Source: Bacillus sp. cl95 (lineage in GTDB: Bacteria > Bacillota > Bacilli > Bacillales > Cytobacillaceae). From it: DNA of 34,809 nt. Numbering within the stretch: position 1 is the first letter of the stretch; each line of letters starts with the position of its first letter. Positions 8,759-17,110 of this stretch are shown piece by piece. A model generated the notes under the pieces. The model did not search any database. It worked only from the letters and a program-made list of their open reading frames with translations, and was not told the origin of the DNA. Both the position numbers and the translations under genes were made by a program. Location of the stretch: contig NZ_FOYF01000013.1 in assembly GCF_900115925.1 (NCBI RefSeq), forward strand, positions 1 through 34,809, written 5' to 3'.

Positions 8759-9925
8759 CTATGTATATAAAAGTTCTAGATAGTTCTCCAAGTTTCTTTT
8801 CATTCTTTTAGTATTTGCCATATAAGGTAATGAACTATTAATATCTTCATCACCACGAAGGAGAGCTATTTCCTGAGGGTTCTCTGCAACTTCTGCAATC
8901 ATATTCGTAAATATACCTCTTCCAATGTGTGTAGACCAATCACTATTTTTTAATGCAACTGCTGCAATTTTGTCATGTGGATTTTCAGAAAGTATTAGTG
9001 ATTTAATGAATTCTTTTTTTAATATTCTAAAATAATATCGGTAGCTACTGCCTGACATTGGCTTACCATGTTTATTTAAGAAAAGAGCTTCGGAGGTGTT
9101 GGATATAGCATAATTTTCATAATGATCTTTATATAAATTTTTCAACCAGTCTCTGAATCCTAGAACAAGTTGATCCCTTGTTTTTTTTACATAATTGCTA
9201 CCTGAGGTATCTTTTAAATCAGTCCGAAATTGAGTTTTTTCAATATTTAGCATTAATCCATCAATTCCATAAGGTCCTATAGTTTTTATGTCATATTTCT
9301 GTATGTTCACTACTTCACCAACTCTTAATCCTCCGAAAATTTGCAAGTAAATTCCCAAAGCAATTGGATTGACTATTATTGAAGCTAATTCTAAAAACCT
9401 TAAGATATATACTTCTGGTAAATTGTGCTCGACGTTGTTAGCCCTCGGGCTTGGTAAGATTACGTTATTAAACGGTGGTCTATTATTGATTGCATTTTTC
9501 TGTAAGAGATATTTAAATAGTTGAAAGAGTGTTCTTTGATATGACAAAACCGTTTCTCGAGATTTTTTATCAAAGGTCTGTTGATTCAAAAACTCAGTCG
9601 CATGTTCTATATCTAAGTCTGCTAGATTCGAGATTCCTAATTTCCTTTTGTTTCTTATTAAATAGTTTAAAAAAGAACATAAATTACTCGCATGAGATTT
9701 CATTGTATTGTATGACCTATGCTTCCAATGTGTAAAAATAAAATCAGTTAGGGGGTGAATAATGGAATGACTTGTTAAATTATTTTTAATTGCAATTACT
9801 GCATGTTGCCTATAAATTGGGTTGTTGAAATTATCTCTACCTGCCATTATCCAAATAGACTTAATAACAAATTTTACCTTTTGTAAAATATCCTCATTCA
9901 TTAACACAACTTTTTGATTTACCAA
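8759..9925 (-). CDS. TnpA-like tyrosine recombinase (phage integrase family)
   Basis: This 388-residue protein has an N-terminal SAM-like DNA-binding domain (about 55-145) and a C-terminal catalytic domain. Catalytic motifs are box I FGGLRVGEVVNI (R201), HxxR in STHIGRGIF (H333, R336) and the tyrosine in NSSLPYMA (Y368). The usual second histidine (GH) is replaced by aspartate in LLRGDED (D359); R336-23-D359-9-Y368 keeps normal spacing. The TTG start has AAGGAGGG just upstream. It is the first gene of the four-gene operon and lies about 165 bases from the topB junction, as tnpA does at the end of Tn554. It likely performs strand exchange at the element ends with the two downstream recombinase-like proteins. 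Confidence 0.8.
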   Translation of the reverse strand: MVNQKVVLMNEDILQKVKFVIKSIWIMAGRDNFNNPIYRQHAVIAIKNNLTSHSIIHPLTDFIFTHWKHRSYNTMKSHASNLCSFLNYLIRNKRKLGISNLADLDIEHATEFLNQQTFDKKSRETVLSYQRTLFQLFKYLLQKNAINNRPPFNNVILPSPRANNVEHNLPEVYILRFLELASIIVNPIALGIYLQIFGGLRVGEVVNIQKYDIKTIGPYGIDGLMLNIEKTQFRTDLKDTSGSNYVKKTRDQLVLGFRDWLKNLYKDHYENYAISNTSEALFLNKHGKPMSGSSYRYYFRILKKEFIKSLILSENPHDKIAAVALKNSDWSTHIGRGIFTNMIAEVAENPQEIALLRGDEDINSSLPYMANTKRMKRNLENYLELLYT

Positions 9926-9975
9926 CTGGCCCTCCTTGAATTGTGAATATTTTAAGAATTACATATATTAATAAT

Positions 9976-10004
9976 ATTGTATTTTATAGTTTGTCTGTGC
10001 ACAA
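9976..10004 (-). promoter_or_regulatory. Probable sigma-A promoter of the recombinase operon
   Basis: On the minus strand, TTGTGC (10004-9999), 17 bases, then TACAAT (9981-9976) form a reasonable sigma-A promoter about 50 bases before the TTG start of the TnpA-like gene. The -35 overlaps the GTGCAC motif at 9997-10002, which resembles the direct repeats at 10058-10084. Confidence 0.45.
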
Positions 10005-10057
10005 TAAAAAATAAGAATAAAAGAGAAAACTGATGTATACTAAGGCTCGTGGCGATT

Positions 10058-10088
10058 AATTATGTACATTTGAATTATGCACATAATT
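10058..10088. repeat. Paired 12-bp direct repeats, also an inverted repeat, at the element end
   Basis: AATTATGTACAT (10058-10069) and AATTATGCACAT (10073-10084) are direct copies with one mismatch and a 15-base period. Because each unit is nearly palindromic, AATTATGTAC and GCACATAATT also form an inverted pair. They lie between the operon promoter and the topB remnant, within about 15-45 bases of the junction. That is where recombinase or directionality-factor sites are expected. Confidence 0.5.
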
Positions 10089-10092
10089 TTTA

Positions 10093-10731
10093 ATATACGG
10101 GACAGAAGCAACAAGAGCTGGAATTATCACGATGTTAAAAGACCGTCACTATATCGAAGTTACGAAAAATGTTGTATATGCATCTGCAAAAGGGAAAATC
10201 CTAATTGATGCTATTGGAGACCAAATTCTCGCCTCCCCTGAAATGACAGCAAAATGGGAACAGAAGTTGAAAGAAATTTCAGAGGGTGCCGCGTCACCTA
10301 AACAATTTATGGAAAACACCAATAAGATGATTCAGCACGTTGTAATTGAGGGTGCTAAGATTTCTAACCAGTGGTCTTTTTCAGAGGATGATCGAAATAA
10401 CTTCACACCAGGAAAGAAGAAGCAGTTTGGTTCACCTACAAAATTGGGATCTTGTAAAAAATGCGATGGGCAAATTGTGGACAAAGGAACTTTTTATGGG
10501 TGTACGAATTATAAAGTGAATAAGTGCAATTTTAGTATGTCAAAAAAAATTATGGGTAAGTCCATAACACAAAAAGCAGTTAAACAATTACTTTCTAATG
10601 GGAAAACCGAAATTATAGAAGGCATTAAGAATAAGGAAAAAACGTTTAATGCGAGCCTGATTTGGGACCTAAACGAACAAAAAGTTAAGTTTCATTTTGA
10701 AAATAATCAACCTTCTTTATCAACTAAATGA
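10093..10731 (+). pseudogene. topB: 3' remnant of DNA topoisomerase III (topB)
   Basis: The frame starts abruptly with GTEATRAGIITMLKDR, a conserved internal part of type IA topoisomerase III, and runs to a normal stop. About 210 C-terminal residues remain, out of roughly 700-730 for the full protein. Retained are the end of the core fold (ASPEMTAKWEQ) and one C-terminal zinc-finger-like segment (CKKCDG, then CTNYKVNKC). The toprim domain and active-site tyrosine are missing. An in-frame ATG at 10132 is internal to the conserved region and has no ribosome site, so it is not a native start. Just upstream of GGG ACA (Gly-Thr) the homology ends and a stop lies at 10084. The likely cause is insertion of the neighbouring recombinase element into topB; the 5' part is not in the window. 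Confidence 0.85.
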
Positions 10732-10735
10732 TGTC

Positions 10736-10764
10736 TTGGCTTGTTTGACACCAACATCTATAGT
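10736..10764 (+). promoter_or_regulatory. Probable promoter of mntR
   Basis: TTGGCT (10736-10741), 17 bases, TATAGT (10759-10764), about 46 bases before the mntR start. It begins just after the stop of the topB remnant. Confidence 0.45.
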
Positions 10765-10810
10765 AAAATTTTAATGATTATTTTTTTTAGAGAGTAATGG
10801 AGGTTTAGGG

Positions 10811-11230
10811 ATGCCAACACCTAGCATGGAAGATTATATAGAACAGATATATTTACTTATAGAAGGAAAAGGATATGCAAGGGTATCGGATATTGCTGAA
10901 TCGTTATCTGTTCATCCCTCCTCAGTAACGAAAATGGTTCAAAAATTAGATAAAGATGAATATTTAGTGTATGAAAAATATAGAGGCTTAAGTTTAACAC
11001 CAAAAGGAAACAAAATCGGAAAGCGTCTTGTATATCGTCACGAGCTGCTTGAGCAGCTTCTGAAAATCATTGGTGTAAAAGAAGAAAATATTTATGATGA
11101 TGTTGAAGGAATAGAACATCATCTAAGTTGGGATTCCATTGATCGCATTGGTGATTTGGTTCAATTTTTTGAAGAAGACCCAGGTAGAATGGAAGCACTA
11201 AGACTTATTCAAAAACAAAATGAAGAATAA
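10811..11230 (+). CDS. mntR: Manganese-dependent transcriptional regulator MntR (DtxR family)
   Basis: This 139-residue DtxR-family repressor/activator senses Mn(II) and controls manganese uptake and efflux genes. An N-terminal winged helix (residues 1-65, [25 protein letters not shown]) is followed by the dimer and metal-binding domain. All six metal ligands known from B. subtilis MntR are present at the same numbers: D8, E11, H77, E99, E102 and H103. There is no SH3-like third domain, as usual for MntR. The start has GGAGG seven bases upstream. It lies immediately downstream of the truncated topB and has its own promoter. A TerC-family protein (24740) related to MeeF, implicated in manganese handling, is in the same window, although no MntR box was identified there. 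Confidence 0.95.
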   Translation: MPTPSMEDYIEQIYLLIEGKGYARVSDIAESLSVHPSSVTKMVQKLDKDEYLVYEKYRGLSLTPKGNKIGKRLVYRHELLEQLLKIIGVKEENIYDDVEGIEHHLSWDSIDRIGDLVQFFEEDPGRMEALRLIQKQNEE

Positions 11231-11250
11231 TTGAAAAGTGAGTCAAAAAA

Positions 11251-11280
11251 AGCACCTGGAATAATCCGGGTGCTCTTTAG
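11251..11280. terminator. Convergent terminator between mntR and the DUF3892 gene
   Basis: Stem AGCACCTGGA (11251-11260) and TCCGGGTGCT (11265-11274), one G-T pair, ATAA loop. A run of A precedes it, giving a T run for minus-strand transcripts, and CTTTA follows on the plus strand. It serves both genes. Confidence 0.65.
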
Positions 11281-11486
11281 TATATATACGGAAATTGTTC
11301 GAACGAAAGATTTTCAGTTGGAGATAGTAAGGTTGCACCTTCTTCTTCAGCGATAGATACTCCAGTTATGACTCCGGATTCAATTTCTTCAATTGCCTTC
11401 CGATAAGAAATAATTCTGCCACTTGATGTTTGGAAACTGATGATGTCTCCAAATTGATTGCGATCTAATGCCACCAATTGTTCCAC
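11277..11486 (-). CDS. DUF3892-family small protein
   Basis: This 69-residue protein resembles the DUF3892 family of Bacillaceae: an N-terminal VALDRNQFGDIISFQTSSG segment followed by RIISYRKAIEEIESGVITG. The fold is predicted as a small beta-rich domain; the function of the family is unknown. The GTG start is supported by GGAGGAGGG upstream at a spacing of about six bases. An overlapping ATG at 11488 is out of frame. It is convergent with mntR and shares its terminator. No membrane segment or signal is seen, so it is likely cytoplasmic. Confidence 0.7.
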   Translation of the reverse strand: MEQLVALDRNQFGDIISFQTSSGRIISYRKAIEEIESGVITGVSIAEEEGATLLSPTENLSFEQFPYIY

Positions 11487-11618
11487 ATTGATCCCTCCTC
11501 CTAATTCTCTAGCAATTAGTGTTGCACGATTGGAAGAAATATAAACAAAAAGGAATTAAGTATTTCTTAGCGAACTATAATCATAAAGGTTATTCTGTTT
11601 TGAAAGGATGATAGGTAA

Positions 11619-12302
11619 TTGGATGATTTCAATTGGAGTTCAGAGTCTGAACGGCAATGGAATGAAAGGTCAGCTATATGGCACTCAAAGAGTAAGGATA
11701 TGTGGGAATCTGGTAGTCGTAAGGATGTTGTCCCCTTTTTCCAATCTATCGTTCCTACTGGTTCAAGCATCTGGGATTTTGGGTGCGGAGATGGCTATGG
11801 CACCATAAAGCTTGCTAAGGCAGGATACCATGTGACAGGGATCGATGTTTCGGAGGAAATGATTTCAACGGCGCGTGAAATGGCAAAAGGGATTAACGCT
11901 CATTTTCTAAAAGGTAACATAGCCAAAGTGGATATAGATAGGAGTTCTATAGATGCCGTCATTGCCATCAATTCTCTTGAATGGACGGAGAATCCATTAG
12001 AAGTGTTAATGGAAATGAAGCGTGTTATTAAGCCTTCAGGTTACGCTTGCATTGGCATTCTAGGGCCGACTGCCATGCCTAGAAAACATAGTTTCAACAG
12101 ATTGTATGGTGAAAAAGTGATATGTAATACCATGATGCCCTGGGAATTGCAACAACTTGCAGAAGAGAACGGGTGGGAAAAAGTCGCTGATAAAGGTGTG
12201 TACAAAAGAGGAATAAATCCAGCAATAATTGAGATACAATCTCTCGAATTAAAGCAAGCTTTGTCTTTTATGTGGATCATGATCTTTAAAAATGTAAAAT
12301 AG
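11619..12302 (+). CDS. Class I SAM-dependent methyltransferase
   Basis: This 227-residue protein has a Rossmann-type methyltransferase core. Motif I is IWDFGCGDGYGTI (about residues 51-63), the acidic end of strand 2 is VTGIDVSEEM, motif II/III region is INSLEWTENPLEVL, and post-III is RVIKPSGYACIGILG. This is the Methyltransf_11/25 type that acts on small molecules, lipids or proteins; the substrate cannot be told. The start is TTG 11619 (LDDFNWSSE) with AAAGGATG about ten bases upstream. No ATG is available before the conserved domain. The next gene, AIM24-like, begins 15 bases after the stop, so the two are probably cotranscribed. Confidence 0.8.
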   Translation: MDDFNWSSESERQWNERSAIWHSKSKDMWESGSRKDVVPFFQSIVPTGSSIWDFGCGDGYGTIKLAKAGYHVTGIDVSEEMISTAREMAKGINAHFLKGNIAKVDIDRSSIDAVIAINSLEWTENPLEVLMEMKRVIKPSGYACIGILGPTAMPRKHSFNRLYGEKVICNTMMPWELQQLAEENGWEKVADKGVYKRGINPAIIEIQSLELKQALSFMWIMIFKNVK

Positions 12303-12317
12303 AAAGGATTTGAAAAA

Positions 12318-13010
12318 ATGAATCGTTATTCTATCGAAAGTTTTGTTCAACAAACAAAACAACAGGATAAAGGGGAGGGCTTATTTGAACTCGAAACAGC
12401 CCGGATGCTCGAAATTAACTTAAATGGCCAGGTATGGGCGAAGACTGGTGCAATGGTATCCTACCGAGGAAATATCAAATTTGAACGTGAAGGGATTTTT
12501 GAACACGGACTTGGGAAGTTGTTTAAGAAGGCATTGACTGGTGAAGGTACTTCACTTATGAAGGCAAATGGAAATGGAAAATTATACGTGGCCGACCAAG
12601 GTAAGAAAATATCGATATTGAACTTACAAAACGAATCGATTTTTGTAAACGGAAATGACTTGCTTGCTTTTGAACCATCCATTACTTGGGATATAAAATT
12701 GATGAAAAGAATAGCAGGAATGCTTGCGGGTGGATTATTCAATGTTAGGCTAGAAGGAAGTGGGATGGTTGCCATTACTTCACATTATGAACCATTGACA
12801 TTAATCGTCACTCCTGACAGCCCCGTATTTACAGACCCGAATGCGACAGTGGCGTGGTCAGGAAATTTAACACCTGAATTTGTAACTGATATTAGTCTCA
12901 AAACATTAATAGGCAGAAGCAGCGGTGAATCTATTCAGATGAAGTTTTCCGGTGAAGGATTCGTCGTTGTGCAGCCATATGAAGAAGTTTATTTCCAACA
13001 ACAAAGTTAA
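12318..13010 (+). CDS. AIM24 family protein
   Basis: This 230-residue protein belongs to the AIM24/TIGR00266 family. It shows the repeated beta-strand pattern and conserved pieces such as VWAKTGAMVSYRGNIKFE (about residues 39-56), GNGKLYVADQGKKI, ESIFVNGNDLLAFEPS and LEGSGMVAITSHYEP, ending with SGEGFVVVQP. The family forms a beta-prism-like fold. The bacterial function is not established; the yeast namesake is a mitochondrial inner-membrane protein. There is no signal peptide. The start has GAAAGGA nine bases upstream. It closes a two-gene unit with the methyltransferase and ends at a strong bidirectional terminator shared with metA. Confidence 0.85.
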   Translation: MNRYSIESFVQQTKQQDKGEGLFELETARMLEINLNGQVWAKTGAMVSYRGNIKFEREGIFEHGLGKLFKKALTGEGTSLMKANGNGKLYVADQGKKISILNLQNESIFVNGNDLLAFEPSITWDIKLMKRIAGMLAGGLFNVRLEGSGMVAITSHYEPLTLIVTPDSPVFTDPNATVAWSGNLTPEFVTDISLKTLIGRSSGESIQMKFSGEGFVVVQPYEEVYFQQQS

Positions 13011-13020
13011 GGATAAAGGT

Positions 13021-13050
13021 AAAGGCAGCTTAAAAAAGCTGCCTTTTGAT
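13021..13050. terminator. Bidirectional terminator between aim24 and metA
   Basis: A perfect 11-bp stem AAAGGCAGCTT (13021-13031) and AAGCTGCCTTT (13036-13046) with an AAAA loop. T runs are present on both strands and both genes converge on it. Confidence 0.85.
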
Positions 13051-13061
13051 TTGTATTCTTT

Positions 13062-13967
13062 TTACCAATAATAGGGCGTTTCTTGGTAGACGTAATAATT
13101 CAGCCAATTCGAAAAAAATAGATGGGCATGGGAACGCCAGTTGTTTTTGGGAATTAATAAGGGGTCATCTTCAGGGAAATAATTCTTCGGGATCCCAATG
13201 GCAAGACCTTTATTCAAATCCCTTTTATATTCATCCGCCAAGGTTTCGGTCTCGTATTCCAAATGTCCAGTTACCATAATATTTTTACCGTCATTAGAAA
13301 CGATAATGAATGCACCTGCTTCTTCTGAACAGGATAATAATCTCAATTCAGGATGTTTACGTATTTTTTCTGTTGAAACATCAGTATTTCGGGAATGTGG
13401 GGCAAGAAATGTATCATCGAATCCTCTAAGTAGCTTTTCGTTTTTCTCCAATACTGTATGGAAATATATCCCGGAACATTTTTCAGCCAAATCAAATTTT
13501 GATATTCCGTAGTGGAAATATAAGGCGGCTTGTGCCCCCCAGCAAATATGCATAGTTGATGTAACATGAGTAATGGACCATTCCATAATTTCCTTCAATT
13601 CTTCCCAATACTCAACTTCTTCAAAATGTAGAAGTTCAACAGGTGCTCCTGTTATCACAAGTCCATCAAATTTCTTGTCCTTAATTTGTGGGAATTTCGC
13701 ATAAAACTGAGCTAAGTGATTTGAACTAGTGTTTTTTGAGATATAACTACCTGTCTTTAAAAATGAAACATTTACTTGAAGGGGAGTATTTCCTAGAAGA
13801 CGTAAAAGCTGTCTTTCTGTTTTTTCTTTTTCAGGCATCAAGTTCAAGATAAGGATGTTTAATGGACGAATATCCTGACGAATGGCAGATTCAGTATCCA
13901 TCAAGAAAATATTCTCTTTCTCTAACACCTCTCGCACAGGTAATCCTCTCGGTAAATTTATTGGCAA
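13062..13967 (-). CDS. metA: Homoserine O-acetyltransferase MetA
   Basis: This 301-residue enzyme acylates L-homoserine in methionine biosynthesis. Family landmarks are [19 protein letters not shown] at the start and [14 protein letters not shown]. Catalytic residues fall at the standard numbers: Cys142 (MHICWGAQ), His235 and Glu237 (GHLEYE). Residue 111 is Glu (GAPVELLHF). In characterised MetA proteins Glu111 selects acetyl-CoA, as in Bacillus cereus, whereas Gly111 selects succinyl-CoA as in E. coli. I therefore call it an acetyltransferase although the family is often labelled succinyltransferase. The start is TTG 13967 with AGAGGAG eight bases upstream. It is divergent from fhs; bsaA, ypgQ and ypgR nearby repeat the B. 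subtilis neighbourhood. No S-box or T-box leader was recognised. Confidence 0.93.
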   Translation of the reverse strand: MPINLPRGLPVREVLEKENIFLMDTESAIRQDIRPLNILILNLMPEKEKTERQLLRLLGNTPLQVNVSFLKTGSYISKNTSSNHLAQFYAKFPQIKDKKFDGLVITGAPVELLHFEEVEYWEELKEIMEWSITHVTSTMHICWGAQAALYFHYGISKFDLAEKCSGIYFHTVLEKNEKLLRGFDDTFLAPHSRNTDVSTEKIRKHPELRLLSCSEEAGAFIIVSNDGKNIMVTGHLEYETETLADEYKRDLNKGLAIGIPKNYFPEDDPLLIPKNNWRSHAHLFFSNWLNYYVYQETPYYW

Positions 13968-14006
13968 CTCCTCAACTCCTCTATGACTGAATTTTCAATT
14001 ATCTCA

Positions 14007-14034
14007 ATTATATACGAAAGGATTTGAGACACAA
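14007..14034 (-). promoter_or_regulatory. Probable metA promoter
   Basis: Minus strand TTGTGT (14034-14029), 16 bases, TATAAT (14012-14007). The -10 is perfect and the -35 weak. It lies 40 bases before the metA start in the divergent metA-fhs spacer. Confidence 0.45.
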
Positions 14035-14089
14035 ATACCTCTCCTATAAATTAATTTGAAATTTAATTTTTCCTTTGTTTTATCTAATT

Positions 14090-14098
14090 TGATACAAT
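14090..14098 (+). promoter_or_regulatory. Extended -10 promoter of fhs
   Basis: TGATACAAT contains a TGn extension and TACAAT (14093-14098). No convincing -35 is present at 17 bases. It lies 41 bases before the fhs start. Confidence 0.4.
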
Positions 14099-14138
14099 AA
14101 TGTAGGTTCAACCTAATAAATATCTTGGCGGGGGAAAA

Positions 14139-15830
14139 ATGATGGATATTAAAACAAATTTTAAGACCGACATTGAAATTGCTCAAGATTCACAGATGAA
14201 ACCGATTGTAGATATCGCTAATGAAATGGGTCTTAATGAAGATGATTTAGAATTATACGGTAAATATAAGGCGAAAATATCGACTGAAGGTCTTAAGAAA
14301 TTATCACAAAATGAGATGGGTAAAATTATCCTCGTAACCGCCATAAACCCGACTCCTGCTGGAGAAGGAAAATCAACTGTGACAGTCGGCCTTGGCGATG
14401 CGTTTAGACGATTAGGAAAAAAGGTTGCTATCGCGATGCGTGAACCATCTTTAGGACCGACAATGGGAATAAAGGGAGGCGCTACAGGAGGCGGTTATTC
14501 ACAAGTATTGCCAATGGAAGATATCAATTTGCATTTCACTGGAGATCTTCATGCAATAACTACTGCGAATAATGCTCTTGCGGCACTTATAGATAATCAC
14601 ATTCAACAAGGGAATGAACTACATATTGATCAACGTCGTATCGTGTGGAAACGTGCACTAGACCTAAATGATCGAGCACTTCGAAAAGTAGTTATCGGTC
14701 TTGGTGGCCCGTTGCAAGGTGTGCCCCGTGAAGACGGTTTTGACATTACCGTTGCTTCAGAAATCATGGCTGTACTATGTCTTGCGAATGATATTAACGA
14801 TTTAAAACTCAGGCTATCTAAAATGGTCGTTGCCTACAACTTCCAAAAAGACCCTGTTACTGTGGGTAACTTAGGAGTGGAAGGCGCTTTAACACTACTC
14901 TTAAAAGATGCTGTAAAGCCAAATCTTGTCCAAACAATTGAACATACACCGGCAATTATCCATGGTGGTCCATTCGCCAATATTGCACATGGGTGTAATA
15001 GTGTTATTGCTACGAGAACGGCTGCTAAGCTAGCAGATTATGTTGTCACTGAGGCTGGTTTTGGAGCTGATCTTGGAGCTGAAAAGTTCTTGAATATTAA
15101 ATCGCGAAGTGCAGGTATCAAACCTGAAGCTGTTGTTATTGTTGCGACAATAAGGGCATTAAAAATGCACGGTGGAACACCGAAGACGGAACTCGCAAAA
15201 GAAAACCTGGATTCCTTAATAAAGGGTTTTGCGAATCTTCAAAAGCATATTGAGACCATTAAAGGTTTTGGGTTACCGTGTGTTGTTGCGATTAATCGCT
15301 TTCTTTCAGATACCGACCTTGAAGTTAATGCAATAAAAGATTGGTGTAATCAGCAACAAGTACCTGTAGCATTAACTGAAGTCTGGGAAAAAGGTGGCGA
15401 AGGTGGAGTCGAACTTGCAGAAACATTACTCCAAATGATTGAGAAGAATGAAAATCATTTCAAACCACTTTATGACTTATCTGTATCACTTGAAAAGAAA
15501 ATCACAACCATTGTTCAGCAAGTTTACGGTGGGAATGAAGTCGACTTTTCTCCCAAAGCTAAAAAACAACTAGTTGACTTTGAAAAATTCGGATGGTCTG
15601 TATTACCCGTTTGTATGGCTAAGACTCAATACTCACTGTCAGATGACCCATTAAAATTGGGCAGACCACAAGACTTCTCCATTACAATTCGAGAACTAAA
15701 ACCTTCTATAGGGGCTGGCTTTATCGTTGCTTTAACAGGGGATGTAATGACGATGCCTGGACTTCCTAAAAAACCTGCTGCTCTTAACATGGATGTAGAT
15801 GAGCATGGAAATGCTTCAGGTTTATTCTAG
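14139..15830 (+). CDS. fhs: Formate--tetrahydrofolate ligase
   Basis: This 563-residue enzyme makes 10-formyl-tetrahydrofolate from formate, tetrahydrofolate and ATP, feeding one-carbon metabolism and purine synthesis in the cytoplasm. The ATP-binding loop [16 protein letters not shown] lies at residues 70-85, followed by the family stretch [18 protein letters not shown]. Later landmarks are [25 protein letters not shown] and the C-terminal [13 protein letters not shown]. The length is typical (about 556-563). Two adjacent ATGs (14139, 14142) follow GGCGGGGG; either could be used. It is absent from B. subtilis 168 but common in other Bacillaceae. It is divergent from metA and appears monocistronic; no clear terminator follows. 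Confidence 0.96.
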   Translation: MMDIKTNFKTDIEIAQDSQMKPIVDIANEMGLNEDDLELYGKYKAKISTEGLKKLSQNEMGKIILVTAINPTPAGEGKSTVTVGLGDAFRRLGKKVAIAMREPSLGPTMGIKGGATGGGYSQVLPMEDINLHFTGDLHAITTANNALAALIDNHIQQGNELHIDQRRIVWKRALDLNDRALRKVVIGLGGPLQGVPREDGFDITVASEIMAVLCLANDINDLKLRLSKMVVAYNFQKDPVTVGNLGVEGALTLLLKDAVKPNLVQTIEHTPAIIHGGPFANIAHGCNSVIATRTAAKLADYVVTEAGFGADLGAEKFLNIKSRSAGIKPEAVVIVATIRALKMHGGTPKTELAKENLDSLIKGFANLQKHIETIKGFGLPCVVAINRFLSDTDLEVNAIKDWCNQQQVPVALTEVWEKGGEGGVELAETLLQMIEKNENHFKPLYDLSVSLEKKITTIVQQVYGGNEVDFSPKAKKQLVDFEKFGWSVLPVCMAKTQYSLSDDPLKLGRPQDFSITIRELKPSIGAGFIVALTGDVMTMPGLPKKPAALNMDVDEHGNASGLF

Positions 15831-15897
15831 TAAGGAGCTATATATATAGGATGTATAGAGGCTATGCTAATAGTTTTCTTAAGAAAAGAGGTACAAC

Positions 15898-16437
15898 ATG
15901 TTTGACCCTACTGCTTTTGACAATATGAAGGTAGTCTTAGAAGGCACAATATACGATTTGGACATTGATGGTGTAATTAACGTAATAGATAGAAATGACT
16001 TGATGAATCTCGCAAAAATGTCTCGTGAATTTGACGTCAGCTTTGAAATGGCTGGAGAAAAGCAATTCCCAATCGTGGCCAAATTTCATCTTAAAGCGAA
16101 GTTGGAAAACCTGGCATCAGAACTACTACTGGAAGCAAAAAATTCTAGTATAGCGGGATGTCATTTGGAGCTATCTTTTTCATTTATGCACAAGAATGAA
16201 CAAGTATATTTTGAACGCATAAACGATTTGTTCCTTTCTATTTGGGGGGAGAATAGAAGTATCTTACAAACTGCAACCTTCAATCCTTTCAAAAAAAATG
16301 ATTATATTAACAACAAAGTCAAAGTTGGGTTTCATCGCGTAATTGAAGAGAGCCAACTTGATGATCTAACAGAAGTCGTTCCTTATATGTTGGATACGAT
16401 TAAGAAGATCAATTATGTTTTACAAGATACTCATTAA
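15898..16437 (+). CDS. Unrecognised conserved-looking cytoplasmic protein
   Basis: I do not recognise this 179-residue protein. It has no signal peptide or membrane span and is of mixed alpha/beta character. The N-terminus reads MFDPTAFDNMKVVLEG with strand-like stretches. A middle segment (KFHLKAKLENLASELL) looks helical, and the C-terminal third is helical (TEVVPYMLDTIKKINYVL). The opening resembles proteins annotated only as hypothetical in Bacillaceae. The start is supported by AAAGAGGT nine bases upstream. It ends 14 bases before the bsaA start, so the two probably form an operon, which would place it in an oxidative-stress or housekeeping context. No function is proposed. Confidence 0.65.
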   Translation: MFDPTAFDNMKVVLEGTIYDLDIDGVINVIDRNDLMNLAKMSREFDVSFEMAGEKQFPIVAKFHLKAKLENLASELLLEAKNSSIAGCHLELSFSFMHKNEQVYFERINDLFLSIWGENRSILQTATFNPFKKNDYINNKVKVGFHRVIEESQLDDLTEVVPYMLDTIKKINYVLQDTH

Positions 16438-16451
16438 GGAAGGGTGAGAGG

Positions 16452-16928
16452 ATGTCTATATACGAGTATATTGTAGAGACGATAAAGGGAGATGAGGTCT
16501 CATTAAATCAGTATCGAGGTAAGGTACTGCTAATTGTAAACACTGCGAGTAAATGTGGTTTTACGCCACAATTCGAAGAACTTCAAGAACTTTATAAATC
16601 CTACGAGTCACTGGGCTTCGAAGTGCTCGGTTTCCCGTCCAATCAGTTCATGAATCAAGAACCTGGTAATGAAGAGGAAATCCTTACTTTCTGTCAGTTG
16701 AATTATGGAGTTACCTTTCCTATGTTTTCTAAAATAGACGTAAATGGGAAAAATGCACATCCTGTGTTTGGGTTTTTAGCCGAGGAAGCCCCTGGGCTGC
16801 TGGGGATGAAAGCTATCAAATGGAATTTCACCAAATTCTTGATTGATAGAGATGGAAATGTCGTGAAGAGGTTTGCGCCCACAGATAAACCTTCTGAAAT
16901 GAGAAAAGATATTGAAAAGCTATTATAA
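16452..16928 (+). CDS. bsaA: Glutathione peroxidase family thiol peroxidase
   Basis: This 158-residue thioredoxin-fold peroxidase reduces hydroperoxides. The active-site block NTASKCGFTPQF carries the peroxidatic Cys35; Gln65 is in GFPSNQF and Trp124 in IKWNFTKF, giving the Cys-Gln-Trp set. Cys81 in TFCQLNYGVTFPMF aligns with the resolving cysteine of thioredoxin-dependent members. Because Bacillus lacks glutathione, thioredoxin (or bacillithiol systems) is the likely reductant. Cys35 rather than selenocysteine is encoded. AGGGTGAGAGG lies just before the ATG. It sits close to metA, ypgQ and ypgR as in B. subtilis, and is followed by a strong terminator. Confidence 0.92.
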   Translation: MSIYEYIVETIKGDEVSLNQYRGKVLLIVNTASKCGFTPQFEELQELYKSYESLGFEVLGFPSNQFMNQEPGNEEEILTFCQLNYGVTFPMFSKIDVNGKNAHPVFGFLAEEAPGLLGMKAIKWNFTKFLIDRDGNVVKRFAPTDKPSEMRKDIEKLL

Positions 16929-16932
16929 GATG

Positions 16933-16968
16933 AAGGGCTAGCCAGATGATCGGGCTAGCCCTTTATTT
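16933..16968 (+). terminator. Terminator of bsaA
   Basis: A perfect 11-bp stem AAGGGCTAGCC (16933-16943) and GGCTAGCCCTT (16953-16963) with a nine-base loop, then TATTTTG. It lies five bases past the bsaA stop. Confidence 0.85.
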
Positions 16969-17110
16969 TGAATTAGAGCAATCTTTAAAGCATGAATTTT
17001 CAGATTCTAGTTTACATTTTCCAGTGGAAAAGTTAGATTTAGAATATAAATATTCTGAATAGTTTATAGAGATAAAAAATATTATAAAATTAAAAGGGGG
17101 AAATAAGGGT

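Noticed and set aside
3082-10037. GATGTA, the Tn554 target core, near both ends of the recombinase operon (3082-3087 and 10032-10037)
   Set aside because: A hexamer is expected by chance this often in AT-rich DNA, and neither copy coincides with the topB break point.
10132-10731. A free-standing 199-residue protein gene
   Set aside because: The frame is homologous to the internal and C-terminal part of topoisomerase III, continues upstream of the ATG as conserved sequence, and has no ribosome site.
13968-14138. S-box (SAM) riboswitch upstream of metA
   Set aside because: The promoter lies about 40 bases from the start, leaving no room for the leader, and the conserved S-box core was not seen.
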